64,000 nt of DNA from Saccharomycopsis fibuligera x Saccharomycopsis cf. fibuligera (GCA_001936135.1 CP012822.1:1116001-1180000), one strand, 5' to 3'. Counted from the first letter of the stretch, positions 9,839 through 21,178 are shown. Notes: generated by a model from the sequence alone, not told the origin. Translations and numbers: made by a program.

Positions 9839-10192
9839 AAATTAATATAAATAAAGCTGTCACCGTGTCTGGATTGTTAAAATTTAGTTTTCGTTTAGTG
9901 CTAAGCTAATGCTTTTATGGTATATCGTGCTTTACGATACTTTTTTTGGGACCATTAAATAGGTAATAGTGGAAAAAAAAAACGAAAAACTTCATTAAAA
10001 AATTCCAACTTTCTATTACAATAATGTATATATTGTAGTGTAGTTGATAGGTGGATCAAGCCATAATGATTTAAGTAAGTACGGTTAACCAGAGAAACAG
10101 CGATCACTTCTAGTTAAATATGCAATTCCAAGGAGTGTATAATTAATAAACAATACTTCCTAAAAGGGCAACTACAACGGTGATCTTTTACA

Positions 10193-10284
10193 GGGCGACA
10201 TAAAGGTCTAAGTTCCAGTGAAGATCCTTTAAGGGGCGACATAATGGTCCAGGTTCCAGTAAAGATCCATTAAGGGGCAACATA
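10193..10284. repeat. 41-bp tandem repeat
   Basis: Two full copies and the start of a third of a 41-base unit beginning GGGCGACATAA and containing GGTTCCAGTAAAGATCC. Units begin at 10193, 10234 and 10275. Copies differ by a few bases. A shorter related GGGCAACTAC precedes at 10166. Confidence 0.85.
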
Positions 10285-11456
10285 ATCAAAAGAGAATAAG
10301 GTGAGTAACTCGTATGCTTATGTTACATATATATTGAAGAAAAACTGCCTAAGTTTAGAGAATATTGTCTTTGTAAAATGCTAAGAAGAGGATTTTGCTT
10401 TCATTTCCAGTAGTAACTGCTGGCGAACACATTGCAATTGATCATTCGTATACCTTCGGTCGAAAAGGGTCTGAGCTTCGGAAGAATTTCCTAAAGGTAA
10501 AAAGAAAGGGAAAAAAAGTAAAACAGGTATGCAAATTTGAAGTTTTGCACGTGTTGCAATCCTAAGTGCCTGGAAAGACGTTCTTGCAAAGATGTTGTTT
10601 TAGGAATCAAGAAAGATTAGTGACCACCAGAGAGTATTCTCAGAGAACTTTTTAATTGCATGAATCTTGAGGTAATTCCAATTGACTTCTTGGTTTTTCA
10701 AAGCTTCAGATGGGCTGCTGGTGGCTGTTGTAACCTACCGACTACTCGCTTGGAAAGCAGACTGGAAGTCACCATGTAGTGTGTCGCTCACTACAACGCA
10801 AAAAGTACACAGGACGAGTAAAATAGCTCACTATATTGTTTCTGTACAGCTATGCATGCAGCTAGCTACCCCTTGGGCATTGAAAGAAAACGGTTTTCTG
10901 CTTTTCTGCTTTTTTTTTTATTTCTTTTTTATTTCTTGTTTATTTCTTTTTTATGTCTCACCAACTTTCTTTGTTTCAACGGCGTATGCGATGACTTCAC
11001 CTTTTGCCCTGTCCATCGGCAGTGTTATTGTTTATTATTCTCTTATGGATTTACTAAACATGATCAACAAAGTAACCAACTGACTTGAACAATTTGTCAA
11101 CTACGAACATCACTGTAGAATGTGAATCTACTTCAAGATGTCATTTAGCAACCACAAGTACTTTGGACAGGTCACGGCTTGTCCAAGTGTAGGCAAAAGC
11201 CGGCTTGTAGTATCACTTAAATACTTGCATACGTTTTCCAAATACTTACCTCAAAATAAGATTTCTGTTGAACCGTTTAATTTTGCAGAATGTGAAGACT
11301 AGCACAAATATTGCAGGCTGATACTCTTCTTCCTGCTCCCGATCAATCTATTTGTTGAGTTGAAGAGAATTTTGGGAACAAAGCAATATGCGTTTACTAT
11401 TGGAAGCCTACAGTGTATAATATCTGTAACACAAAAGATGCCATCGATTGCTTCAA

Positions 11457-11864
11457 CTACCGGCCAACACGATCTTCACTATTTTTTCTACGTGTAAATT
11501 TTGGCTTAGAAGCTGTACCCATCTTGCGATTTTCTCCTCCGCATTGTATTAGCGGCAGATAAGGTTGCTTATTGTTTGCTGTGAAGTTTTTTGTCTGAGA
11601 ACTTTGCATGCAAGCGCGGATATAAGGTTGCAGCACGTTTGAAATTGTTAGCATACCTGCTGTCCCGTTTGAGTCAGTTATGGGCGGATGAAAAAAGCAA
11701 GTTTTTTCTATGGTGTTCGCAAGGGAAATGTTGTGGTTTTGGCTGTAAGTGAGAATAAGATAACTGCCCAAGTTATGGCTAGACTCTGAAAAAGCCATCG
11801 TGCATCGTTCAATTGATTCAGAAGGGGCAGTGCTAGCCGTAGTTGTCTGCCCGTATATTTTCAT
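11457..11864 (-). other. Unassigned 135-codon ORF
   Basis: The longest ATG-initiated minus-strand frame of the gene-poor block. The product is hydrophilic, Ser/Thr/Asn-rich, and ends in a basic tail (SKPKFTRRKN). No domain, signal peptide or membrane segment is seen. Downstream another frame stays open for about 55 codons (VVEAIDGIFC..). This could be a decayed or lineage-specific gene, or chance. Confidence 0.2.
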
Positions 11865-12052
11865 CAAAATAAAAAAAAGCCACAGGTTTGTCTAGCTTGC
11901 GAACAGTAACCATCCCATTTAAGGATATAAAAGCGACCAGGGATGCCGCCAGGCGACTCGTTAGGGTATTGAGAAACTATTACGTATATAGGTCAATTGA
12001 TCAATTTAACCCACCTAGATCACTATTTACAATTGTAGCAGAGAGGTTGAGT

Positions 12053-12073
12053 GATTGCTGATTGCTGATTGCA
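12053..12073. repeat. 7-bp tandem repeat (GATTGCT)3
   Basis: Three head-to-tail heptamers, the third ending in A. It is one of four heptanucleotide repeats in the window. Confidence 0.8.
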
Positions 12074-12835
12074 GATCGCACCAGATGGTCATCATATGTG
12101 TAGAGAATAAAAGAAGGTTTGTGCTCAGTCGTAGCGGCTCAGTCAGAAATGATTGAGTTTGCGGTGTGTTCGCAGTATGTAAAATGAGTAAAATGAGGAC
12201 ATGAAATCGACACCAAAGATTGTGCTATCAGGCAAGAATTCGCAAAAAAGTTGTCCGCCAATAAACTCAAGTAAATACTTAGAATATTGAGTTCAAAAAG
12301 CACGCTAAATTAAGCCCAATTGCTTCAGGGTGGTCTGCTAGTTCAAATTGTTTCTTGCTATAATTTTATTTGATTATCGCGGGTCATATTCATTTTCCCA
12401 AAATGGACTGGCAAGCGGGCCGGTTAAGAAGAGTTTCCAAAACAGGAGACACTAAAAAGTACGCCCACCCTTTTTTCCTCCATTTTCGCCCTTAATTTAT
12501 TGAACAATTACTAATTTTTTTTTTTTTTTTTTTCATGCACTGCAACCAGCAAACGGTTTGCTCGCAGCGTGCGTGCATTGAAAGAAAACGGCCATGACTT
12601 TTTTTCTTATTTTCCATGCTGAGCACAGCCGATTTTGAGTGGAGAGTCCCTTCTCTAGTCTCTTTATTTCGCATTAGTCCCCAAAAGTTGCGTATTTGTG
12701 ACTCAGTTCTTTACCAGAGTTTTCTAACAATATCGAGGCCTTTCCTATTGTTGGCTATTGACATTTATGTATACGCAAAATCCAATGTTATTAAAATACC
12801 CTTGCTACTTTAATTTAAGAAACATTGACCGAGAT

Positions 12836-12837
<2 letters not shown>

Positions 12838-12878
<41 letters not shown>
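12838..12878. repeat. 41-base T homopolymer
   Basis: Uninterrupted run of 41 T, long enough that its exact length is likely to vary between strains and to be uncertain in the assembly. Confidence 0.9.
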
Positions 12879-13119
12879 CATAGTTGGAACATAAATTAAG
12901 CACTGTAGCATGTCTCCATAAAAGACTTAAATCCCTTCATTTTTCTTAAGTGTGTATAAGAGTACTTGACTATTCATTTCGTTTACGCACCTAAATGTAG
13001 GCAAAAATTAGTAGACGCCAAGCTGTTATTTTTGTCCAATCTTTTCATTCTTATTATGTGGCCAGTCAATTCTTTCAATAAATCGTAAATCAGGTTTAAC
13101 AAGTTGTTGATATTGTCTC

Positions 13120-13145
13120 AGTGCTGAGTGCTGAGTGCTGAGTGC
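13120..13145. repeat. 7-bp tandem repeat (AGTGCTG)3.7
   Basis: Perfect heptamer repeat over 26 bases, outside any supported gene. Confidence 0.85.
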
Positions 13146-15284
13146 AACACATAGGGAAGAGAAAAACTATGTGCTTACACAATAGCCTCGGAAACTTGTC
13201 CCCTAAAAGCTCGAAACTAATTACCGATATGTCTCATCTACCAAGAAACTCAAAAAGAACACGCTCGGTAATGAATATGCCCTTGTGCTCTTTATATTCC
13301 TTTCGTAGCCAGAATACTCAGCGGTAGCATTATTGTAAGCTTACCTGACTAATCTCGTTATCAGCTGCTCTATACGTAAACTTATAATTTTCTCCTTACT
13401 TCTCCTGTTGAAAATTGCTCGAACGGTTCGGTACCAAATAAGTGGTTGCATTCTGCCCACGCTAATTCGGATCAGGGTTGTCTAAAATCCGAAACATGAG
13501 TCTCGTGGCTGCGATTTTGTCTCTTCGACAGCCGTAGCTTTGTTTTATCAATTTCCCACTGTCATTGGCTATCTGAGTGTCTTTTATAAAGCGGCTGCTG
13601 GCCATTATTTACTGTCTCAATACTAAATAGCAACCAAGAAAGCTTTCCCTTATATTTCATTGGCGTGCCATACTGTAACTATCCATAAAAAGGAACACAT
13701 TGCCAATTTTGCATCAACACGGATTTTTTAACAAATAGATAAAAAAGGTAGGAAAGGATAACGCCAGATGATAAAGCAATGTGCAGTATGACTCTGCAAC
13801 TTGCTCGCGCAGTGTTTCCCAATCGCGAAGAAAGCTCAATATGCCGTCAAAGATTAAAAAACTTTGTAAACTGTTGTTTATGAAATTTGACCAGCTATTT
13901 TTTGTCAAGGATTTGGCTAATTAATCTCATAGTTCAAATGATTATTGCTGTTAGTTTACAGTATTAATAGAGATTATTAATGTGATTGTTACAGTTATTA
14001 GCTTCGCTGCACCTCCGTGAAAGTCGCAACCTTGTCGATCGGCAGTTGGCAGAGGAAGCAGGGTGCTTCGTCATACCAAAAATGGTGCTGATCTACGATT
14101 AACATATATATATTTTGGTTTTTATTTGACCTCAAATAGCGCATCATAGAGCCAGGTAAGGGGGATGACGGAATAACGACTTCTCTCCTACCGACTTCAC
14201 CACTTCCTCTCAGGTATGGTGCGTGTAAACATTATTTATATATCGGGCTCGGAATATTTTATGTGTGCCATATGATGGCAAATCATCCAGTAAGTTCACG
14301 CATACACCTTTTGATGCATTATTGCTGCACTAATTGCAAATAAGCTCTTCTCCTTCCCACATATTCGTATTTCACCAAAGGTTTTTTTCTGTTAAAAGCA
14401 AACAAAACTTACTTTCAACAAAAAAGGCTTTACCTCATATTGTATTACCAGAAAGCGAAAAATACACTTGGGGTAATATCATGTAGTGTAAAGACAATAA
14501 CATCAACCGTTCATTAGTTATTCTTATTGCAAGGCGGACCATAAACAGCCTCTCCATTGCAGTCTGTTAGTTGAGACAGCCTATAGCCGAAGTACAGCGA
14601 TGACGATGACAAGTGGCTAATTACACACTTTGTATTAGTGTTTTTTTTCCTCCATGTTCTTTTGTTTTTGCGACAATCATTCTTGAGCTTGTCGATCAAT
14701 AGATCGATCGATATGCGTACCAGAGGAGTATGCTTGAAAGTTCTGCGACCTTGAATACAAACTAGCAACCTCCCGATTGCCGTTACCATACGGCAAGTAA
14801 GTCACAGATATTTCAAATATACGGTTTTGTATGTGTGAGAAAAATGATGTGTCAGCATCAGCAAAACAACCATAATTTTTTTTTGTTTTTTATATCAATT
14901 TCTACCCACGGTCCCTGAAGACACTTATGTGGGTAGATGCGCAACAGCTGCAACCATTTTCGATTTTATCTTTTGCTTTTTTTTTCGTTTCTTTCTCCTT
15001 TCATAACGTTTTTTGAACGTGTCATGGTTTCGGCCTAAAAAATACCGTAACATTAATCAGAGTTAGTGTTGTTGACATTATAGCACTTATAACTCCGGTA
15101 ATGCCATGCTACTGCCGTAGCAGCGCTATTTCTGCCGAAGTGCATTACATGAAAAAAATATTTTGTTGGCTTTTATTTTTTTTTTGTATCTTTGCTGGGA
15201 CATTTTATTTTTTCTATGAGCGTTGAATATGCATTCGAGGCTAACTATGGTACATGTATGATGCATATGCCGCATGTGCAGTAT

Positions 15285-15310
15285 GTGCATTTACTGCAGT
15301 AAATATGCAC
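15285..15310. promoter_or_regulatory. Near-perfect palindrome upstream of the zinc-ribbon gene
   Basis: GTGCAT..TTACTGCAGTAAA..ATGCAC forms an inverted repeat about a central CTGCAG with one 2-base asymmetry. It lies about 375 bases before the ATG at 15685 and about 180 bases before a TATATATA at 15492-15499. It is suitable as a dimeric regulator site; this is inference only. Confidence 0.3.
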
Positions 15311-15684
15311 CATCACTAACATCTATCTGCAGTCTAATAAATTGCGCTTACGCATATATATGTATTACAGCGCACGGTGACCGTTTATTGGAGGAAGTGC
15401 AAAAACCCTAAACAGTTGAGGAACACGAATATTTAATAATCGTGCTTTCTCGAAATCCCCTTTTTTTCCTGTATATTCTTGCTTCATGTTGTATATATAC
15501 CTAAACAAATTTCTATTTTTCGTTTATCAATCAATTTTTTAGCCTTTACAGACATATACCCACATTCCTTGTGCACAGTGCTTGTATTATTACTGTTACT
15601 TAGTGTCTTCATACCATACAACTATACAGAGAATACAGCACACTAAACAAAACAGGCAAATCACAAAACTCAAACATTTGCACA

Positions 15685-16197
15685 ATGGGATTCACTGATC
15701 TTTTTTCGAAAAGAAAACAACAACAACATCATCAGCAGCTGCTGCTGCTGCAACAACAGCAGCAACAGCAACAACAACAACTTGATGGTAACCCCAATAA
15801 TCTTCCTCCACAATATCGTAAAGGTAGTCATTCCTCAACCAGTAGTAGCGCTGCTTCAGGTTCTGTTGCCGGAATTCTTCTTAATGGCCACCACCATCAT
15901 CACCCATCAACTAGTCGCAGCCCAAGCACCGCCTCTCAATCAGATCCGCTTTACTCATACTTACCTGATAAGCAAAGATACCCAAATTCCAACCAGCTAA
16001 CAAAACAGCTAATACGTACTGGTTCAATTAAATGGGACTGTTGCCGTTGTGGAAGTCTTGGGAACCAATTTTCGGTACGCCGTGGTGACTTGGATCCTGA
16101 TAATTTGCTACAGCCGTTTTTCCATTGGGGCGATAGTTTTTGCAATAACTGCTCCCATAACTTCTGCTCTGCATGTATTGAGGGGCACACTTGTTGA
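15685..16197 (+). CDS. Small Gln-rich protein with a fungal zinc-ribbon-like Cys motif
   Basis: A 170-residue protein of unknown function. The N-terminal half is low complexity: a basic start (FSKRKQQ), four CTG codons (15739-15750, Ser in this clade), a run of ten Gln, Ser tracts, and a His5 stretch. The C-terminal part, residues about 115-170, has W-x-CCRCG, then DSFCNNCSHNFCSACIEGHTC. The W-x-C-x2-C ... C-x2-C-x-H-x2-C-x2-C pattern occurs in many small uncharacterised fungal proteins and probably binds zinc. The ORF stops directly after the last Cys. A TATATATA lies about 190 bases upstream. It stands alone in the middle of a gene-poor block. That the gene is real is supported by the ordered cysteines; its role is unknown. 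Confidence 0.65.
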   Translation: MGFTDLFSKRKQQQHHQQLLLLQQQQQQQQQQLDGNPNNLPPQYRKGSHSSTSSSAASGSVAGILLNGHHHHHPSTSRSPSTASQSDPLYSYLPDKQRYPNSNQLTKQLIRTGSIKWDCCRCGSLGNQFSVRRGDLDPDNLLQPFFHWGDSFCNNCSHNFCSACIEGHTC

Positions 16198-16640
16198 ACT
16201 TAGAAAAATGGAGAAGAAAAGGCAATTTCATAAATATGGTTCTTGTGCCTTCTGTGTTTTAAGTACGCGTGTTCCAAGTTTTCGTAAACCTGGAATCTCA
16301 TATTTTTTTTTGTCTTTCTTTTTTACGTTTGTCTCACAATTATTTTTTCCCTCGAGCGGAGTTAAATGCAGCAGCATTTCTTTTTGTTACACTGGAGCCA
16401 ATTTCCGATATACGGGTCGGGCGTTGAAGCTGGTGCTTGTTTTGCTCAAGGTGTTAACATAAGCAAGCTCTGGGGTCAGCATCAACGTTTGTTTTCATTA
16501 GTCTGTTGGCTAATTAAAATGTCGGTTTTCGGTAATTAAGCAGTCAAAAAGGATGAATGGCATCATTTCGATTAGCAGTGTGCTTGTTATCGGAATACAT
16601 AATTTAAAAGATCACATCATCTGCTTACTAGAGCTTTCAT

Positions 16641-16660
16641 GCTCGAAGTTCAATTCGAGC
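16641..16660. repeat. Short hairpin, 7-bp stem
   Basis: GCTCGAA and TTCGAGC pair around a 6-base loop. It resembles the T-arm region of a tRNA superficially, but no acceptor or anticodon arm can be formed around it. Confidence 0.5.
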
Positions 16661-19248
16661 CTTTTCCTTAATTCTGAGACACCAAACACTTTGTGAAAAG
16701 GCTTCATCAAATTTATTGATTACAATCTATTGTTTCACTTATTGGTTATTGGTAGAAATAACAAACCCCGATGAGCAAAGATCTACTTTTACATTCAAGG
16801 GATGGCAGATCTTTGAAAATAAGTTTGGGAGTGTGGGGATCAAAAATCCATTATCTTTATTACATCCCCTTTATGTCTGCTACATTGTTTTTGTTTGAAT
16901 TTACTAACATGTTACTTTCTCGTGCATCATTTTTCTTTTTCATTTGTCTTTCATCAGTCTTTCATGATGGTATTTTGCTATTTTTTCTGTGTTGACTCAT
17001 ACTGATCTCGTCTATGCACTTATCTGTTATCTACTTGGCCAAGAAGCGGATAGATTTTGCCACAATTTTCTTGGTTCTTCCTGTATTACATCACGATCAT
17101 TTTTTATTTCTTACGTAATGGTGTACTGTTGCATTTCTTCATCTTTATTATCGGCATTCTATTTCTTTACTTCTTTTTAAAGCATATTTTATTTCTATCA
17201 TATATATTAGTAAACACTTACTTTATTTCTAATCATTTACAGCATTGAGAAAAAGATACTAGTATTTTTATAACTCTAGCTTACGAGAGAACAGGACTGC
17301 GTCTTTTGTTTGCTCCTCTATGTTTCATAATTCCGGCGCAGATCATCGACGAAGGTTAGTCGGCCTCGTACCGCAAAAAGTGTACACTGGGATACATTAG
17401 CCTGATGACTAAACTAGCACAACCAGTTTCTAATTACGAATTTACCTTCTTAGCAGTAACCAAGAGATTTTGGATAGCATTGAAATGGCTTAATTCACCC
17501 ATTTACAATATTTCTTGCTTGTGATAAAAAGGTTAAAACATGTATACCAGATCAAATGATCTTTTGTTATTATGGGGATGGCTGCTGCTGTTTATATACG
17601 GCGCAAACTGCGTGTCCGTTTAATGGTGGTAGGTATGAGTCAATTGAATCAAGCATTATTGCACTCAACCCACCATGCCTCCTGTATGCCTTATTGTGAT
17701 AGTCGGGTAACTTATAAAGCTTTTTTAAGTGGTCTAGCCATTCTCGGGTATGTCCGTCTCATCTTTTCTGACTTAGTTCTCTTCTTCGTATAGGATACCA
17801 CCTACTTCCCAGATTATGTTGCACCATCCTACCAGCCATTTTTGTGGGTATTGATAGCTTATGCTAACGGTTGTGCTAAAACTGTGAAGTTCAAGTTTTA
17901 AATCCAATAATTAGACGTCGTGGAATGGCATGCCGGTAAAATCAAATGCATAATTTGGAGAATGATGAAGCTCCTCATCAGTTGAATGGCCCCATATGAT
18001 TGTCAGCTTCTAAAAGTCTACTTCATCAAAGAGGTTTTCAAAAGGCTATCATCGCCGCCTCTACTACAGCCACTCCTACATCCGCTTTTGTTTTCATTGA
18101 TGCAAATCATAGGTGCTTTAAAGTACTTACATATAGTATTCTCTGATTGTTGGTAAGTATTTCAGCCCACTTATGAAACCTATATATTCAGGTGCTGTTT
18201 GCAAAGCACTGAAACGTATTGAGTAAACTTTATTTCACATTATTTTGCATATTCTCAAAATTTGTCTTATTTTTCCTCCCCAATCATCAATTCCGTCAGC
18301 CAACCTAGTTAACAACTAGTTCGAGCATCTGTATTCTAGATAATTACATTGTTATCTCCAACGAATTCGGACTTGTTAACTTTTCTGCTTCTCAATTATA
18401 TCATGCTGACTCAAAGTCTGCTTTTAGTCTTTTTTTTTTTTTTTAAAGGACGTTATCCAAAATTAGATAGTAACGACCAAATCTCGGTGCGCATATGCGA
18501 TACGTTGCAATCAACCATCTGGTCTAAATCCCACAGCCTTTCACTTGCTCCTAATTGAGGGCTGGCAGATGAATTAAAGGCTGCGATATTCTCTAGTATT
18601 CCAAAAAACTGGGGAGTATACTCTGACTGAGCCTCAGAAGATACGGTATTATTGATTTTGCTTATTATCGATGTGCATATTTGCATTAGGGCGCACACCA
18701 ACTGGCATTGAAAGCATCAGCAACCAATACCTGCTACTAACTGAAAATTAAACAGCATGTAATAAGCTATTAGAAAATAAAAATTACAACTGCGGAGAAA
18801 TTTTTGAAGCGATGAATCTATTTATGGTTGTCGAAGATTCATTCAGCATAACTGAATAAATAAATCAAAAGAAAAATTTTGGTCGACCTAATTCAATACA
18901 CTATTCGTGAAATTAGCATTCGATAAATGCTTAATTTATTTTGAAATGTGTTCAGTATATCAATTTATAGCTTATATCTCATTAAATTAGGAGAAAATTA
19001 GGCTGAACGTGGCCTATTCTCACCGAGCCTTTACAAGTAAGGTACGAAATGATAATTTCTTCAAACTAATATGGCAGTTAGTTTATGCTAAAACAGTCTG
19101 TATTATACTTTTTTCTTTCTTTTTTTTTTCTTTTTTGGGAATCGTTGATCCCAGCTCTGCGAACTGCACTATGCTCTAAAAAAAATTATTATGCGCCAGA
19201 TTTCTTTATATTATCGAGTATTTGCGTTTATGCCCATCACACAAAGTA

Positions 19249-19369
19249 ATGGGCAACACAGATAAAACATTCAACTATAAACAAAATTTTCAAAGCCTGC
19301 TGGGATCAGATTTAGTGTTGAATCTCAATAACTTCCGCTAGCTTGAGATATATTTCTAGTGTTGCCCAT
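19249..19369. repeat. 11-bp inverted repeat pair
   Basis: ATGGGCAACAC at 19249-19259 recurs as its reverse complement GTGTTGCCCAT at 19359-19369, about 100 bases apart, 560-680 bases upstream of the next gene. Confidence 0.6.
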
Positions 19370-19930
19370 CTTTTCTGGTTTTCATCTGCTTGCAAAATGT
19401 TGTATTTCTGGCTTATACAGTGACAATTCCCTTTTATAGAGATGAGGTAGGTATAGCTATACAATAATTAGCATAGCTAGATATTTTTTTCAAAATAGCC
19501 ATAGCAAAGTATACCATTTTTTCTTTTTATTTGGCAAACCAGTTAAATTGGCTTCAGTGAGCCAGTATACCTATCTAAAGTGTGTCCGGTCAAGAAAATT
19601 TCAAAGTAAGTACCGTTCTAGCGGAGCCTCCATAAAGGGCTCGCAACGCGTTATGCCAACGTCAGCAAATGAAAAGCTTAGAAAGCAGTAAAAATTATGA
19701 TTTGCAAAGGTATTTTTTACGCCCAGTCAAGTGGAAGTGGAGTGCATTGACACAACTCTAGACTATCTTTCCAACATCGTTGTGAGCTATAGTTGCATAG
19801 CTATTGTTATTGCGGTTGGAAGTTCAATAGTCATAAAACTGACTAGTCAATATTTACTTTTTACTTTTAGGGGGGAAAAAGTCCAGATCGAATTATATAT
19901 TTGATCTAAGGCAAAAACGTTAGAAACAAC

Positions 19931-21178
19931 ATGTCGTCAACATCAGCATCCTTCATACCGCGGTCGAAATACACATACAAGCAAACTCTTCCTCTAATAA
20001 TAAACACTAGCTTTCTTGCTAAAGTGCTATTTTTGCTCCAGCTATCATCGTATCTTTTCGTGCTTTTAGTGGGGATATCATATGGAAATGAAAATTACAA
20101 TCTTACGCCAAAGAAAGAAAACATTCCTATTGCAGTGTTAGAAACTTCTTATCATCACAATAACATCGGTTCAAGCATAGGGAGTAACCGGAATGGTAAA
20201 GGCGGTAGCAACCTAAATGATCTAGATATAAAGATAGACGTTGAAAAACTCAATCCCGCTATCCAAGTTAAGAAACGTGATACCAACATTAATACCGATC
20301 TCTCCAAAAATAACAACAATAACAATAACAACAAAAAGTCAGCTACTGGCCAAAGTCAATTTTTATATTCTCCATTCGAAATAATTAATGCCAATTACCC
20401 ATTCAAATCATTATATTACATCCTCGTTGCCCTTACTGCCGCTTTGAAATTTTATTTCCTTACAGTGGTAGCTATCCTTGTGTTACAGTTATTCCAATAT
20501 ACTACCTACCAACGCATGCATGTTTACAGTTATGCATTCGTTGCTTCATCTGTTTGCAAATTCGGCAATTGGTTGATTTTCAATTACGTTACTCTTGAGG
20601 ACTCTCCCTCAGTGCAAGGTAGAAGCTTTTTAGTATTTTTGATGTTTGCCAATTTTGGTTACTATTTGGTGATATTTAAAATCTTTAGTAAGAATATTCT
20701 GCTTTTTAATACGTTGATGAAATCTTCAAACTTTAATAACAGTGCATTGACTTTCAACAAGGTTTTCAATAACTATAAAAATAACCCTATCTTAAGAATT
20801 TTTGCCAAATTGACAATGGGCAGAAAATTTGACTATTTCCAGTTTCTAAAACTAAATTATGCAATTTATATGGCTGTACAGTGTTGGCTATTCAGATCAT
20901 ACTATTATCACCAAATAGCTAATGACTTGACATATTTAAACGTTTACAATTTCTTAACGTGGCTTGTGTTGCTTTATGATATAGTGTTTGATAGCTTGGT
21001 GCTTGATTTGTTTGGGCTCGGTAGTGGTCTTGATTTTAGTAGTCTATTCAAAATGAAAAGCAGCAGAAATGGAGTGATTATTGATGGTGAAAGCAAAGGT
21101 AAGAACAATAGTGGTGGGGAAGAAACTTTGAGTATTGTGATTACAGATAAAGATAATAGATCGACATTGTTGTTATAG
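19931..21178 (+). CDS. Multi-pass membrane protein, unrecognised
   Basis: A 415-residue protein. A hydrophobic segment at about residues 29-50 could be a signal anchor. A hydrophilic region of about 105 residues follows, Asn-rich, with a dibasic KKR at about 113-115 that a Kex2-type protease could cut if it is lumenal. Further hydrophobic segments lie at about 160-188, 197-216, 231-253, 310-326 and 338-360, then a charged tail of about 50 residues. Tyr and Phe are abundant throughout (YYILVAL, GYYLVIF, RSYYYHQ). I do not recognise the family; the layout of a lumenal N-region and five C-terminal helices would fit a secretory-pathway or plasma-membrane protein. Clear ATG with an A at -3. Probably lineage-restricted. 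Confidence 0.7.
   Translation: MSSTSASFIPRSKYTYKQTLPLIINTSFLAKVLFLLQLSSYLFVLLVGISYGNENYNLTPKKENIPIAVLETSYHHNNIGSSIGSNRNGKGGSNLNDLDIKIDVEKLNPAIQVKKRDTNINTDLSKNNNNNNNNKKSATGQSQFLYSPFEIINANYPFKSLYYILVALTAALKFYFLTVVAILVLQLFQYTTYQRMHVYSYAFVASSVCKFGNWLIFNYVTLEDSPSVQGRSFLVFLMFANFGYYLVIFKIFSKNILLFNTLMKSSNFNNSALTFNKVFNNYKNNPILRIFAKLTMGRKFDYFQFLKLNYAIYMAVQCWLFRSYYYHQIANDLTYLNVYNFLTWLVLLYDIVFDSLVLDLFGLGSGLDFSSLFKMKSSRNGVIIDGESKGKNNSGGEETLSIVITDKDNRSTLLL

Larger units (their letters stand above)
9153..15684. other. 6.5-kb gene-poor region
   Basis: Left part of a 10.8-kb block with little coding potential. It holds tandem repeats (9791-9838, 10193-10284, 12053-12073, 13120-13145), a 41-base T run (12838-12878), a 17-base direct repeat (10877-10893 and 12575-12591) and many short frames without recognisable motifs. 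A TATAAAAG at about 11923-11930 faces no ORF of note. It could be a long regulatory region, a centromere, or DNA of decayed genes; the sequence alone does not decide. Confidence 0.5.
16198..19930. other. 3.7-kb gene-poor region
   Basis: Only short frames occur. Several open pieces of 35-75 codons on the plus strand between about 17400 and 18160 (for example around 17572-17793, hydrophobic) look somewhat protein-like and are flanked by splice-like TATAG or GTAAGT words, but I could not assemble or recognise a gene. A hairpin lies at 16641-16660 and an 11-base inverted repeat at 19249/19359. Confidence 0.45.

Noticed and set aside
10682-11083. 133-codon plus-strand frame with a hydrophobic tail
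   Set aside because: The hydrophobic part is only translated T-rich DNA; no ordered motif or signal.
11249-11262. AATACTTACCT, like the 5' end of U1 snRNA
   Set aside because: Similarity stops after about ten bases; it is equally a GTAAGT word read from the other strand.
16641-16660. GTTCAATTCGAGC as a tRNA T-arm
   Set aside because: It is part of a simple hairpin; no other tRNA elements surround it.
17407-18160. Series of open fragments with splice-like words that might form a membrane-protein gene
   Set aside because: No fragment is recognisable and the donor/branch/acceptor words do not line up into a consistent gene.
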